Notes: generated by a model from the letters alone, not told the origin. DNA of 5,638 bases from Lachnospiraceae bacterium (GCA_003446735.1 DMCJ01000067.1:1-5638); one strand, 5' to 3'; positions 1 to 5,543 are shown, numbered from the stretch's first letter. A program made the numbers and translations.

Positions 1-1017
1 GAAAGAAGCGTGGAATTTATCTTAGACCATGCAAAAAAGATGCTTGAAGCTACCGGACAGGATGAGATATCCTTAAGTTCCTTAAGTTCGAGCGATCACA
101 GCAAGATAGAAGAGATTGTTAATTCGCTTATCGAGCTTTGTGCCGATAAAAAAGTCAATATCTCACTTCCTTCACTAAGGATCGATGCTTTTTCATTGGA
201 TGTTATGAGTAAGGTCCAGGATATAAAGAAGTCCTCCCTTACCTTTGCTCCCGAGGCCGGAACGCAGAGAATGCGAAATGTGATTAATAAGGGCCTTACA
301 AAAGAAGATATCCTAAACGGGGCCGAGCTGGCATTTAAGGGAGGATGGAATAAGGTTAAGCTTTATTTCATGTTAGGGCTTCCGACAGAGACCGAAGAAG
401 ATGTACGGGGCATTGCAGAGCTTTCCAACGACATCGCGATGCTTTATTATGATACTGTTCCGAAAGAAGAGCGCCACGGCAAAGTCCAGGTGACTGCGAG
501 CACATCGTTTTTCATTCCCAAGCCTTTTACGCCTTTTCAGTGGGCTAAGATGTATACCTTAGAGGATTTTAATAAGAAGGCTGAGACAGTAAAATCTGCC
601 GTGCTTGAGCAGCTTAACAAAAAGAGTATCCGTTATATCTGGCACGAATCCGATATTTCCGTTCTTGAGGGCGTATTTGCAAGAGGAGATCGGAGACTTT
701 CTAACGTTATTGAAAGCGCATATAAAAAGGGCTGCATTTTCGATGCCTGGAGCGAATTCTACGATCATTCAAAGTGGCTTGAAAGCTTTGATGAATGCGG
801 TGTAGATATAGATTTTTATACTGTAAGACAAAGAAGTGATGATGAAGCTTTCCCCTGGGATTTTATAGACTGCGGTGTAAGTAAAGCGTTCCTCTTATCA
901 GAATGGAAGAAAGCGATAAATGAAGAGATCACTTTAAACTGCAGGGATAAATGTAACGGATGCGGTGCGGCATCATTTAAATGCGGTATATGTAAAACAC
1001 ATCAACAGAAAGGTTGA
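1..1017 (+). CDS. Radical SAM protein, TIGR03960-like, 5' end missing
   Basis: The frame is open from base 1, so the GTG at 10 is probably internal and the gene starts outside the window; 338 C-terminal residues are present. Visible are the later strands of a radical SAM barrel, including APEAGTQRMRNVINKG (window residues 83-98) and YFMLGLPTE (about 122-130), typical of the large B12-binding-domain radical SAM family TIGR03960. The CxxxCxxC motif that binds the catalytic 4Fe-4S cluster and any B12 domain would lie upstream and cannot be checked. The C-terminus carries a second cysteine cluster, C-x3-C-x2-C-x6-C-x2-C (residues 314-331), which could bind metal or an auxiliary Fe-S cluster. The next gene, 3 bp on, is its usual partner. 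The substrate of this family is not established to my knowledge; an RNA or protein modification role is only inferred from its ribosome-linked neighbours. Confidence 0.88.
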   Translation, partial: ERSVEFILDHAKKMLEATGQDEISLSSLSSSDHSKIEEIVNSLIELCADKKVNISLPSLRIDAFSLDVMSKVQDIKKSSLTFAPEAGTQRMRNVINKGLTKEDILNGAELAFKGGWNKVKLYFMLGLPTETEEDVRGIAELSNDIAMLYYDTVPKEERHGKVQVTASTSFFIPKPFTPFQWAKMYTLEDFNKKAETVKSAVLEQLNKKSIRYIWHESDISVLEGVFARGDRRLSNVIESAYKKGCIFDAWSEFYDHSKWLESFDECGVDIDFYTVRQRSDDEAFPWDFIDCGVSKAFLLSEWKKAINEEITLNCRDKCNGCGAASFKCGICKTHQQKG

Positions 1018-1020
1018 TCC

Positions 1021-1785
1021 ATGGAAAGAGAAACATACAGATACAGGATTAAATTCTCAAAATACGGTGGAATGATCTTTATAGGACATCTCGATCTTAT
1101 GAGATATTTCCAGAAAGCCATAAGACGCGCGGGTCTTCCGGTGTCATATTCAAAAGGCTTTTCGCCTCATCAGAAGATGTCGTTTGCATCTCCTTTAGGC
1201 GTAGGTAAGGCCACGAACGGTGATTACATGGATATAGAGCTTGATGAGCCCATGGATATAGGAATGATAAAAAACAGGATGGTTAATGCCGTGGGGGAAG
1301 GCGTTGATATAAAGAACATAGTAAAACTTCCGGATAATGCCGAAAATGCGATGGCATCTTTATTTGCTGCTGCATATACTATAAGATTTCGAATCGGACA
1401 TGAAAAAGCACTGGATCCGGTATTAAGTAAGGAAAATTCAAGGAATCTCAATTATCGCTTCAGGTATTTTGAAGATTTTCTTTCACAGGATGAGATCATA
1501 TATCATAAGATTTCAAAAAAGAGCGAAAGTGATGTAGACCTTAAAGAAGGCATATTTGAATACAGGATCAAAGATGATGAATATGTCTGTATTACATTAA
1601 ATGCTTCAAGCTCGGGCAGTATAAAGCCCATACATCTTCTTGAAGCTTATGCTGACTATGTCGGTGTTAACCGTCCAAAAGAGATAGATTTTCTTATCAC
1701 AAGAGAAGAGATGTATCTTAAAGGAAGTGACGGAAAGCTTGTGCCTATGGACGAGGTTCAGAACGTATATAAGGAGAGAACATGA
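1021..1785 (+). CDS. TIGR03936/DUF2344 radical SAM-associated protein
   Basis: This 254-residue protein opens with the family signature: YRIKFSKYGGMIFIGHLDLM (residues 8-27), then QKAIRRAGLPVSYSKGFSPH and a GVGKATNGDYMDIEL block around residues 60-74. It has no cysteine motif of its own and is known as a family found next to, or fused to, TIGR03960 radical SAM proteins, so it is probably an accessory or substrate-binding subunit of the preceding enzyme. The start is supported by AGAAAGG at 1007-1013, seven bases before the ATG. Its stop overlaps the rsfS start as ATGA, implying translational coupling. The biochemical role is unknown. The N-terminal half is well conserved, while the C-terminal half (about 130-254) has no motif I recognise. 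Confidence 0.9.
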   Translation: MERETYRYRIKFSKYGGMIFIGHLDLMRYFQKAIRRAGLPVSYSKGFSPHQKMSFASPLGVGKATNGDYMDIELDEPMDIGMIKNRMVNAVGEGVDIKNIVKLPDNAENAMASLFAAAYTIRFRIGHEKALDPVLSKENSRNLNYRFRYFEDFLSQDEIIYHKISKKSESDVDLKEGIFEYRIKDDEYVCITLNASSSGSIKPIHLLEAYADYVGVNRPKEIDFLITREEMYLKGSDGKLVPMDEVQNVYKERT

Positions 1786-2138
1786 CAGAAGAGAACGTAA
1801 AAAAAGCAGTAAAAGAATGTGTTGAAGCACTGGAAGATAAAAAAGGCGAGGATATAAGGATCATTGATATCCGTGAGGTTTCCACACTTGCCGATTACTT
1901 TATCATAGCTTCAGGTTCATCCGTGAACCAGATAAAAGCAATGTGCGATGCTGTTGATGAGAAGCTTACGCGCCTTGGCATAAATAAGCGCCAGATAGAA
2001 GGATATGATGCCGGAAACTGGGTACTTATGGATTATCATGATATAGTAGTTCATGTATTTGATTCCGAAAACAGACTTTTTTACGATCTTGAAAGAATGT
2101 GGAGAGACGGAAAGCTGGTAGATAAAGATGAGCTTTAA
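1782..2138 (+). CDS. rsfS: Ribosome silencing factor RsfS
   Basis: The protein is 118 residues, the normal length for the RsfS/Iojap family (formerly DUF143). Diagnostic blocks are DYFIIASGSSVNQIKAM (residues 38-54) and GYDAGNWVLMDYHDIVVHVF (74-93), followed by YDLERMW. RsfS binds ribosomal protein L14 (uL14) on the 50S subunit and blocks joining with 30S, lowering translation during starvation or stationary phase. The ATG overlaps the upstream stop (ATGA), and AAGGAGAG at 1771-1778 lies at good spacing inside the upstream gene. In many Firmicutes rsfS follows nadD and yqeK; here it directly follows the DUF2344 gene. Family assignment is secure; the physiological role is taken from characterised homologues. 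Confidence 0.95.
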   Translation: MTEENVKKAVKECVEALEDKKGEDIRIIDIREVSTLADYFIIASGSSVNQIKAMCDAVDEKLTRLGINKRQIEGYDAGNWVLMDYHDIVVHVFDSENRLFYDLERMWRDGKLVDKDEL

Positions 2139-2177
2139 GATAAGCTTATAATATGATCAAAGCTTGGGGGAGATATT

Positions 2178-2759
2178 ATGTCTAAGGAAATATGGAAACC
2201 CGGAAATATGCTCTATCCGGTTCCGGTTGTTTTAATTACAACTTCAGATGGGAAAGGAAAAGATAATATCATAACCGTAGCCTGGGCCGGAACGGTCAAT
2301 TCAGAGCCGCCTATGGTATCGATCTCAGTAAGGAAATCCAGATATTCCCACGAACTTTTATCAAAGAACGGGGAATTTGTTGTAAATCTGGTAAATAAGA
2401 AGCTTGTAAGAGTAACCGATCTTATAGGCGTTAAGAGCGGAAGAGATATAGATAAATTTAAAGAATGCGGTCTTTCTGCGATAAAGTCTCAGAAAGTAAG
2501 CGTTCCTTCAATAAAGGAAAGCCCGGTTAATATCGAGTGTAAAGTCGTAAATGTTTTGGAACTCGGATCCCATGATATGTTCATAGGAGAAGTGCTATCC
2601 GTATCTGTTGATAAAGAGTATCTGAATAAAAAAGGAGCTCTTAAAATGGATAAGATGGACCTTGTGGCCTATAACCACGGAGAATATTATACTCTTGGCG
2701 ATTATCTCGGGAAGTTCGGCTACAGTGTCAAAAAAACTGATAAAAAAGGGAAACAATAA
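2178..2759 (+). CDS. Flavin reductase-like FMN-binding protein
   Basis: The 193-residue sequence fits the flavin reductase-like (flavoredoxin) FMN-binding split-barrel family. PGNMLYPVPVVLITTSDGKG (residues 8-27) is the usual entry strand, followed by NIITVAWAGTVNSEPPMVSI (30-49), RKSRYSHELLSKNGEFVVNL (52-71), and the family-typical helix and loop DLIGVKSGRDIDKF (81-94). Later come the IECKVVNVLELGSHDMFIGEV strand pair (119-139) and the C-terminal YYTLGDYLGKFGYS. Members bind FMN and take part in NAD(P)H or ferredoxin-linked electron transfer, but the partner cannot be told from sequence. There is no signal peptide, so it should be cytoplasmic. GGGGGAG at 2166-2172 sets the start. A lone TATAAT at 2147-2152 may give it some transcription of its own. 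Its stop lies only 3 bp from the stop of the converging peptide gene. Confidence 0.9.
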   Translation: MSKEIWKPGNMLYPVPVVLITTSDGKGKDNIITVAWAGTVNSEPPMVSISVRKSRYSHELLSKNGEFVVNLVNKKLVRVTDLIGVKSGRDIDKFKECGLSAIKSQKVSVPSIKESPVNIECKVVNVLELGSHDMFIGEVLSVSVDKEYLNKKGALKMDKMDLVAYNHGEYYTLGDYLGKFGYSVKKTDKKGKQ

Positions 2760-2762
2760 CTT

Positions 2763-3005
2763 TCATGCCAGATAATTCTTGTTATCACTTCTCATAAGAA
2801 GGTCCTTGCCAAAGATCTCGGAAGAATCGGAAGTCTCATAGCTTTCATCTTCGGGAGTGTTTAATCCGGGATTCATCTTGTCATTCAGATAACTTAAATC
2901 GTTCCCGTTTTGCCTCATATAATTCTTTTTCTTAGAGACCTTGGGGCTGTATGCCTGCCTACCGCCGCTTACATGATCAAGATCGTCCATATTTAACTTT
3001 TCCAT
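2763..3005 (-). CDS. Small secreted peptide precursor with double-glycine leader
   Basis: The 80-residue product begins MEKLNMDDLDHVSGG, a close match to the double-glycine leader of peptides cut and exported by peptidase-containing ABC transporters. Counting back from the cut site, Leu is at -12, Asp at -8, Leu at -7, Val at -4 and Gly-Gly at -2/-1. The predicted mature part is 65 residues, begins RQAYSPK, is very hydrophilic, and has a basic start (KKK, R) and an acidic middle (EDESYE, DSSE). It has no Cys, Trp or His, so lanthionine or disulfide bridges are ruled out and a pore-forming class II bacteriocin is unlikely. The first ATG is favoured over the internal one (codon 6) because AGGAG (3013-3017) sits seven bases upstream. 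It has its own promoter at 3051-3079. No transporter or immunity gene is in the window. I do not recognise the mature peptide; signalling or a secreted effector is speculation. Confidence 0.75.
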   Translation of the reverse strand: MEKLNMDDLDHVSGGRQAYSPKVSKKKNYMRQNGNDLSYLNDKMNPGLNTPEDESYETSDSSEIFGKDLLMRSDNKNYLA

Positions 3006-3050
3006 ATCAATTCTCCTTTTAAAGATGATATACTGATCATTTGTTAATTA

Positions 3051-3079
3051 ATTATACGAAAGAAAAGTATTAATGGCAA
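3051..3079 (-). promoter_or_regulatory. Sigma-A promoter of the double-glycine peptide gene
   Basis: Reading the - strand, TTGCCA (3079-3074, five of six to TTGACA) is followed by a 17-bp spacer and a perfect TATAAT (3056-3051). Transcription should begin near 3044, giving a leader of about 40 nt with the AGGAG site at its end. The gene can therefore be expressed without lexA transcription. Confidence 0.78.
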
Positions 3080-3095
3080 TCATAAGATCATAAGA

Positions 3096-3707
3096 TCAGC
3101 AAAGACGGAATACACCGAAGACTTTGCCTAAGATGGTGCAGTTTTCGACATATATGGGCTCCATATCATCGTTCTCGGGCTGAAGACGGATCCTGTTTTT
3201 TTCGCGGTAAAATGTCTTAACCGTCGCAGAATCATCCACAAGCGCAACCACTACATCGCCGTCACGGCAGGTATTAACGTCATGAACAAAGATATAATCC
3301 CCATCCATGATACCTATATTTATCATGGATTCTCCCTTTACCTTTAATACAAAACATTCACCCGAAGGAACCATGTCAGCGGGAATGGGGAAGTAACTTT
3401 CTATATTCTGATCCGCTAAGATAGGCATACCGGCAGCAACCTGGCCTACAACGGGTATGCTTGTCATATCACGCCTTATCATCTGGAAGGAATCATCAAC
3501 GATCTCGATCGCACGGGGCTTTGTGGGGTCTCTTCTTATATAACCGTTCTTTTCCAATGTCTCAAGATGGGAATGAACGGAAGAAGTGGATTTTAAATGA
3601 ACGGCATCGCAGATCTCGCGGACTGCGGGGGGATATCCTTTTTTTAATATCTGTTCCTTGATATATTCAAGGATCTCCTGTTGCTTGGATGAAATCTTAC
3701 CTGCCAT
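3096..3707 (-). CDS. lexA: LexA, SOS response repressor and autoprotease
   Basis: The 203-residue protein has the LexA layout. A winged helix-turn-helix DNA-binding domain spans about residues 5-72 (PPAVREICDAVHLKSTSSVH, then LEKNGYIRRD and PRAIEIV). An S24-type peptidase domain follows. The self-cleavage site is Ala92-Gly93 in VVGQVAAGMP, the catalytic Ser is S127 in KGESM, and the Lys is K164 in DSATVKTF, so all parts needed for RecA-stimulated self-cleavage are present. The ATG at 3707 is chosen because GGAGG (3715-3719) lies seven bases upstream and the family begins here. A longer reading from 3818 would add 37 unrelated residues and cross the lexA promoter. It represses DNA-damage genes and, judging by the adjacent operators, itself and the divergent LysM gene. 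Ala replaces the common Ser in PPSVREI, which is a minor variation. Confidence 0.97.
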   Translation of the reverse strand: MAGKISSKQQEILEYIKEQILKKGYPPAVREICDAVHLKSTSSVHSHLETLEKNGYIRRDPTKPRAIEIVDDSFQMIRRDMTSIPVVGQVAAGMPILADQNIESYFPIPADMVPSGECFVLKVKGESMINIGIMDGDYIFVHDVNTCRDGDVVVALVDDSATVKTFYREKNRIRLQPENDDMEPIYVENCTILGKVFGVFRLC

Positions 3708-3750
3708 ATCTAAACCTCCAATAAAAAGAATTGTATGTATGTTTTCCATT

Positions 3751-3779
3751 AGTATAACACAACGTTTTATAAAAAGCAA
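3751..3779 (-). promoter_or_regulatory. lexA promoter, extended -10
   Basis: On the - strand TTGCTT (3779-3774) and TATACT (3756-3751) are 17 bp apart. The -10 is preceded by TGT, making it an extended -10 (TGnTATACT) that would compensate for the weak -35. Transcription would start near 3744, about 37 nt before the lexA ATG. The nearest clear LexA box (3790-3803) lies 10 bp upstream of the -35. Confidence 0.7.
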
Positions 3780-3789
3780 ACATATTTTC

Positions 3790-3803
3790 CGAAAATCTGT
3801 TCG
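3790..3803. promoter_or_regulatory. LexA box 1, between the two divergent promoters
   Basis: CGAAAATCTGTTCG differs at one position from the CGAAC-N4-GTTCG form of the Bacillus/Clostridium SOS box. It sits between the -35 elements of the lexA and LysM-gene promoters, 8 bp from the latter, so a bound LexA dimer could affect either polymerase. The start lies 31 bp, about three helical turns, from that of box 2. Confidence 0.65.
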
Positions 3804-3811
3804 AAAAAGTA

Positions 3812-3840
3812 TTGACAAACCAAACAGAGGTTCGTATAAT
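3812..3840 (+). promoter_or_regulatory. Consensus sigma-A promoter of the SOS LysM gene
   Basis: TTGACA (3812-3817) and TATAAT (3835-3840) are both perfect and separated by exactly 17 bp, predicting a very strong promoter starting near 3847. A LexA box fills the spacer and another covers the start site, so it should be silent until LexA is cleaved. The transcript carries a leader of about 150 nt before the ATG at 3998. Confidence 0.87.
3821..3834. promoter_or_regulatory. LexA box 2, inside the promoter spacer
   Basis: CAAACAGAGGTTCG matches CGAAC-N4-GTTCG at nine of ten defined positions. It ends exactly where the -10 TATAAT begins, so LexA bound here would directly block RNA polymerase at the LysM-gene promoter. 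Confidence 0.72.
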
Positions 3841-3849
3841 GAGAATACA

Positions 3850-3863
3850 CGAACGGTTGTTCG
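3850..3863. promoter_or_regulatory. LexA box 3, perfect, at the transcription start
   Basis: CGAACGGTTGTTCG is a perfect CGAAC-N4-GTTCG palindrome placed just after the predicted start of the LysM-gene transcript. Its right half is shared with a second palindrome, GTTCGCGAAC (3859-3868), and a weaker half-matching site (CGAACATTGATTTG, 3864-3877) abuts it. The start of this box is 29 bp from that of box 2, again near three helical turns. Confidence 0.85.
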
Positions 3864-3949
3864 CGAACATTGATTTGCATAATTGAAAGTTAAGTGATTT
3901 TTATTGGACTTTACTTGATGTAGTATGGAGCTATCAGTTACAAAGACAG

Positions 3950-3967
3950 GCCGATCCGTTGGTCGGC
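3950..3967 (+). other. Hairpin in the long 5' leader of the LysM gene
   Basis: GCCGATC (3950-3956) can pair with GGTCGGC (3961-3967), giving a seven-pair stem with one G-U pair and a CGTT loop. No T-run follows, so it is not an intrinsic terminator. It ends 18 bases before the GGGGAGG ribosome binding site (3986-3992) and could affect transcript stability or translation. The rest of the leader, 3868-3949, shows no gene or motif I recognise. Confidence 0.4.
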
Positions 3968-3997
3968 GATAGATTCGGTTTATCCGGGGAGGTTATT

Positions 3998-4384
3998 ATG
4001 AAAGACATCATCACACTTTTTACTTCAGAAAGAAGGTCGGTTCGTAAAAGAGCATTAAGGAATCTTTTAAGACCTGCTTTATTATTTACGGCATCCGTTT
4101 TGGCGATAATCATCTTATCCGCATCTTTCGGTTCATTTAAGGCCGATGCTCATGAAAAGGCAGGAAACGATGATATAAAGCTTTATGAATCTCATTTTAT
4201 CGAGCCCGGCGAGACGCTCTGGTCTATAGCATCGGCTCATGTGGACGGTATCCATTATACTTCCGAGGTCTCTTATATCAGAGAAGTCCATAAGCTCAAT
4301 AATTTTACGGGTGAGAGGATAAATGCGGGAGAGTATATCATCTTACCTTATTACAAAGATGATACGGATGTTGTTTTAGATTAA
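3998..4384 (+). CDS. yneA: YneA-like SOS cell-division inhibitor, TM plus LysM
   Basis: The 128-residue protein has a short basic N-terminus (ERRSVRKRALRNLLR, residues 11-25), one hydrophobic segment (about 26-45, ALLFTASVLAIIILSASFGS) and a single LysM domain (about 63-117: HFIEPGETLWSIASAH, then INAGEYIILP). LysM binds peptidoglycan, so the protein should be membrane-anchored with LysM outside. In Bacillus, YneA has this build, lies divergent to lexA, is LexA-repressed and blocks cell division during SOS; the same gene order and operators here support the same role. Overall identity to YneA cannot be judged by eye. The start at 3998 is preferred over an upstream TTG at 3959 because GGGGAGG (3986-3992) precedes it at 5 nt. 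A generic LysM exoprotein is the alternative. The last codons and stop are tandemly duplicated. Confidence 0.8.
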   Translation: MKDIITLFTSERRSVRKRALRNLLRPALLFTASVLAIIILSASFGSFKADAHEKAGNDDIKLYESHFIEPGETLWSIASAHVDGIHYTSEVSYIREVHKLNNFTGERINAGEYIILPYYKDDTDVVLD

Positions 4385-4400
4385 AGTGTTTTAGATTAAG
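4372..4400 (+). repeat. 15-bp tandem duplication across the LysM-gene stop codon
   Basis: TGTTTTAGATTAA occurs at 4372-4384 and again at 4387-4399 with a 15-bp period. Because the period is five codons, the copy repeats VLD-stop in the same frame, giving a back-up stop after the first. It most likely arose by replication slippage. Confidence 0.7.
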
Positions 4401-4414
4401 CAGCCCCCTTTATC

Positions 4415-4429
4415 TGCCGTATTACGGCA
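4415..4429. other. Perfect palindrome downstream of the LysM gene
   Basis: TGCCGTA-T-TACGGCA is a 7-bp inverted repeat around one base. It can form a small hairpin followed on the + strand by TCTTTCC, which is a poor T-tract. Flanking CCTTTAT (4407-4413) and ATAAGG (4437-4442) could extend it as an outer stem. It may be a weak first terminator or part of a larger structure with the hairpin that follows. Confidence 0.4.
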
Positions 4430-4442
4430 TCTTTCCATAAGG

Positions 4443-4518
4443 ACCCCTCCTTCGCTTTGCAGGCAAGATCATAACCTTAGCCTGTTGCGCTTTAAAGCGA
4501 ACGGAGGGGTTATTTTAT
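4443..4518 (+). terminator. Long hairpin terminator between the LysM gene and azlD
   Basis: ACCCCTCC plus TTCGCTTT (4443-4458) pair with AAAGCGAA and GGAGGGGT (4494-4510), a 16-pair stem with one bulged C at 4502. Inside, CAGGC (4460-4464) can pair with GCCTG (4480-4484). On the + strand the stem is followed by TTATTTTAT (4510-4518), so it best fits Rho-independent termination of the LysM transcript. On the - strand no T-run follows, so termination of azlCD here is less certain, although the stem begins right at the azlD stop. The loop is long for a simple terminator. Confidence 0.65.
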
Positions 4519-4830
4519 AAGGCCTATGACAGTTTCGGTGATAAATACCGAAAGAGTGGATATAAGAGCGACGGTAGTAAGACCCCGTCCCCAGAGTGAC
4601 AGACAGATGGCTGTTATCAGACCGATCGTTGCAGAGATATAAGATGAAGTCGCTGAAAAGATCGCGGGTATCGTCATCGCAGTAAGGACCGCAAAAGGAA
4701 TATAATAGAGAAATGATCTTATAAAGCGGTTCTCTATCTTTTTATTTATAAGAACAAAAGGGATCGTCCTTATAAGATAAGTGGATATCACGATTATCAG
4801 CAGATAAGGTATATATACGGATAATTCCAT
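4510..4830 (-). CDS. azlD: AzlD-family branched-chain amino acid exporter, small subunit
   Basis: The 106-residue membrane protein has the AzlD length and about four hydrophobic segments (near 4-22, 42-60, 64-80 and 84-103). The family signature is TYLIRTIPFVLINKKIENRF (residues 17-36) followed by LYYIPFAVLTAMTIPAIF (41-58). AzlD-type proteins work with AzlC-type partners, as in Bacillus AzlCD (leucine analogue resistance) and E. coli YgaZH (valine export), to export branched-chain amino acids; the exact substrate here is not shown. Only 2 bp separate it from azlC, and its GAGG site (4838-4841) spans the azlC stop region, so the two are co-translated. Its stop overlaps the T-tract of the opposing terminator. 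Confidence 0.9.
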   Translation of the reverse strand: MELSVYIPYLLIIVISTYLIRTIPFVLINKKIENRFIRSFLYYIPFAVLTAMTIPAIFSATSSYISATIGLITAICLSLWGRGLTTVALISTLSVFITETVIGLIK

Positions 4831-4832
4831 TT

Positions 4833-5543
4833 TTATTCCTCACTTTCCTTTACCGGGAAAAAGTATGCGGCTATCATGGCTGTTGCAAGAGCGCAAATGC
4901 TTATAGAAAGACCGGAAGGGACTTTTTTAAGCCAGGGCAGAACATTAAAAGTGGTTGAAAGAAGCGCTGCCAGAAATACGGAAAATACAACGCTCTTTGA
5001 AGTTTTCATCTCGGGTACGACTATAGCAACAAACATACCGTATAAAGCGATCCCGAGTGCGCTCATTATGCTTTCCGGAAGGATATTTCCAAGTTCTGCA
5101 CCAAGTAATGTGCCGAGTGCCCATCCTATATAAGGAAGGGTCATAAGTCCTGCGAAAAACGACCTTGTAACGACGGCTCTTGAAGAAGCTACGGCGAATA
5201 TCTCATCGGTTACGGCAAATCCGAATATCCATTTCCATATCCCCTTAAATTTAGGGTCCAGTTTCTGAGAAAGGGAGATGGACATGAAAGAATATCTTAC
5301 ATTTATCGTAAGCTGGGAAATCAGCATGGAGATATACTGGCCGGGGATCAGCATTCCCTGTATCCCGGCAAATTGTCCCGCGCTCGTTAAGGTTGTCATG
5401 GATATGATAACGGCCTGATAAGGCTTAAGTCCATAGCTTACGGCCATGATGCCAAAGGCAAAGGATACGGAAAGATAACCCAGTCCAATGGGAATGCCGC
5501 TTTTTAAGCCGTCTAAATATCTGGAATAGGAGTTTTTGCTCAT
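4833..5543 (-). CDS. azlC: AzlC-family branched-chain amino acid exporter, large subunit
   Basis: The 236-residue, strongly hydrophobic protein has the family's usual length. Recognisable features are GIPIGLGYLSVSFAFGIMAV near residues 16-35, the TTLTSAGQFAGIQ segment (50-62), QLTINVRYSFM with its conserved Asn-x-Arg (77-87), and GFAVTDEIFAV (108-118). About seven or eight membrane segments are visible, ending with a short charged tail (KESEE). With AzlD it should form an inner-membrane exporter for branched-chain amino acids. The start is fixed by AAGGAGT (5555-5549) six to seven bases upstream. The ATG overlaps the stop of the preceding gene as ATGA. No promoter is visible in the window, so the pair is probably transcribed from further upstream. 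Confidence 0.93.
   Translation of the reverse strand: MSKNSYSRYLDGLKSGIPIGLGYLSVSFAFGIMAVSYGLKPYQAVIISMTTLTSAGQFAGIQGMLIPGQYISMLISQLTINVRYSFMSISLSQKLDPKFKGIWKWIFGFAVTDEIFAVASSRAVVTRSFFAGLMTLPYIGWALGTLLGAELGNILPESIMSALGIALYGMFVAIVVPEMKTSKSVVFSVFLAALLSTTFNVLPWLKKVPSGLSISICALATAMIAAYFFPVKESEE

Noticed and set aside
71..88. 9-bp tandem repeat CCTTAAGTT in the radical SAM gene
   Set aside because: It encodes Leu-Ser-Ser twice within an LSSLSSSD stretch that I recall as common in this family, so it needs no special explanation.
2142..2165. TATAAT at 2147-2152 between two AAGCTT sites before the flavin reductase gene
   Set aside because: No -35 match lies 16-18 bp upstream, and the AAGCTT pair would form only a 6-bp AT-rich stem with a 12-base loop; too weak to list as a promoter or terminator.
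2771..2786. GATAA-TTCTTG-TTATC hairpin near the convergent stops
   Set aside because: Five AT-rich pairs without an adjoining T-run on either strand; not enough for a terminator call.
3081..3096. Direct repeat CATAAGAT twice after lexA
   Set aside because: Only two short AT-rich copies; no array, operator symmetry or hairpin.
3777..3790. Fourth LexA-like site CAAACATATTTTCC overlapping the lexA -35
   Set aside because: Three of ten defined positions differ from CGAAC-N4-GTTCG and it overlaps box 1 by a base, so it is not supported without binding data.
3708..3818. Longer lexA reading frame starting at 3818
   Set aside because: The extra 37 residues are not LexA-like, there is no ribosome binding site fit, and the lexA promoter lies inside that stretch.
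4876..5133. Open frame on the + strand opposite azlC
   Set aside because: It is antisense to a well-supported membrane protein gene and has no family features or ribosome binding site; a shadow frame.
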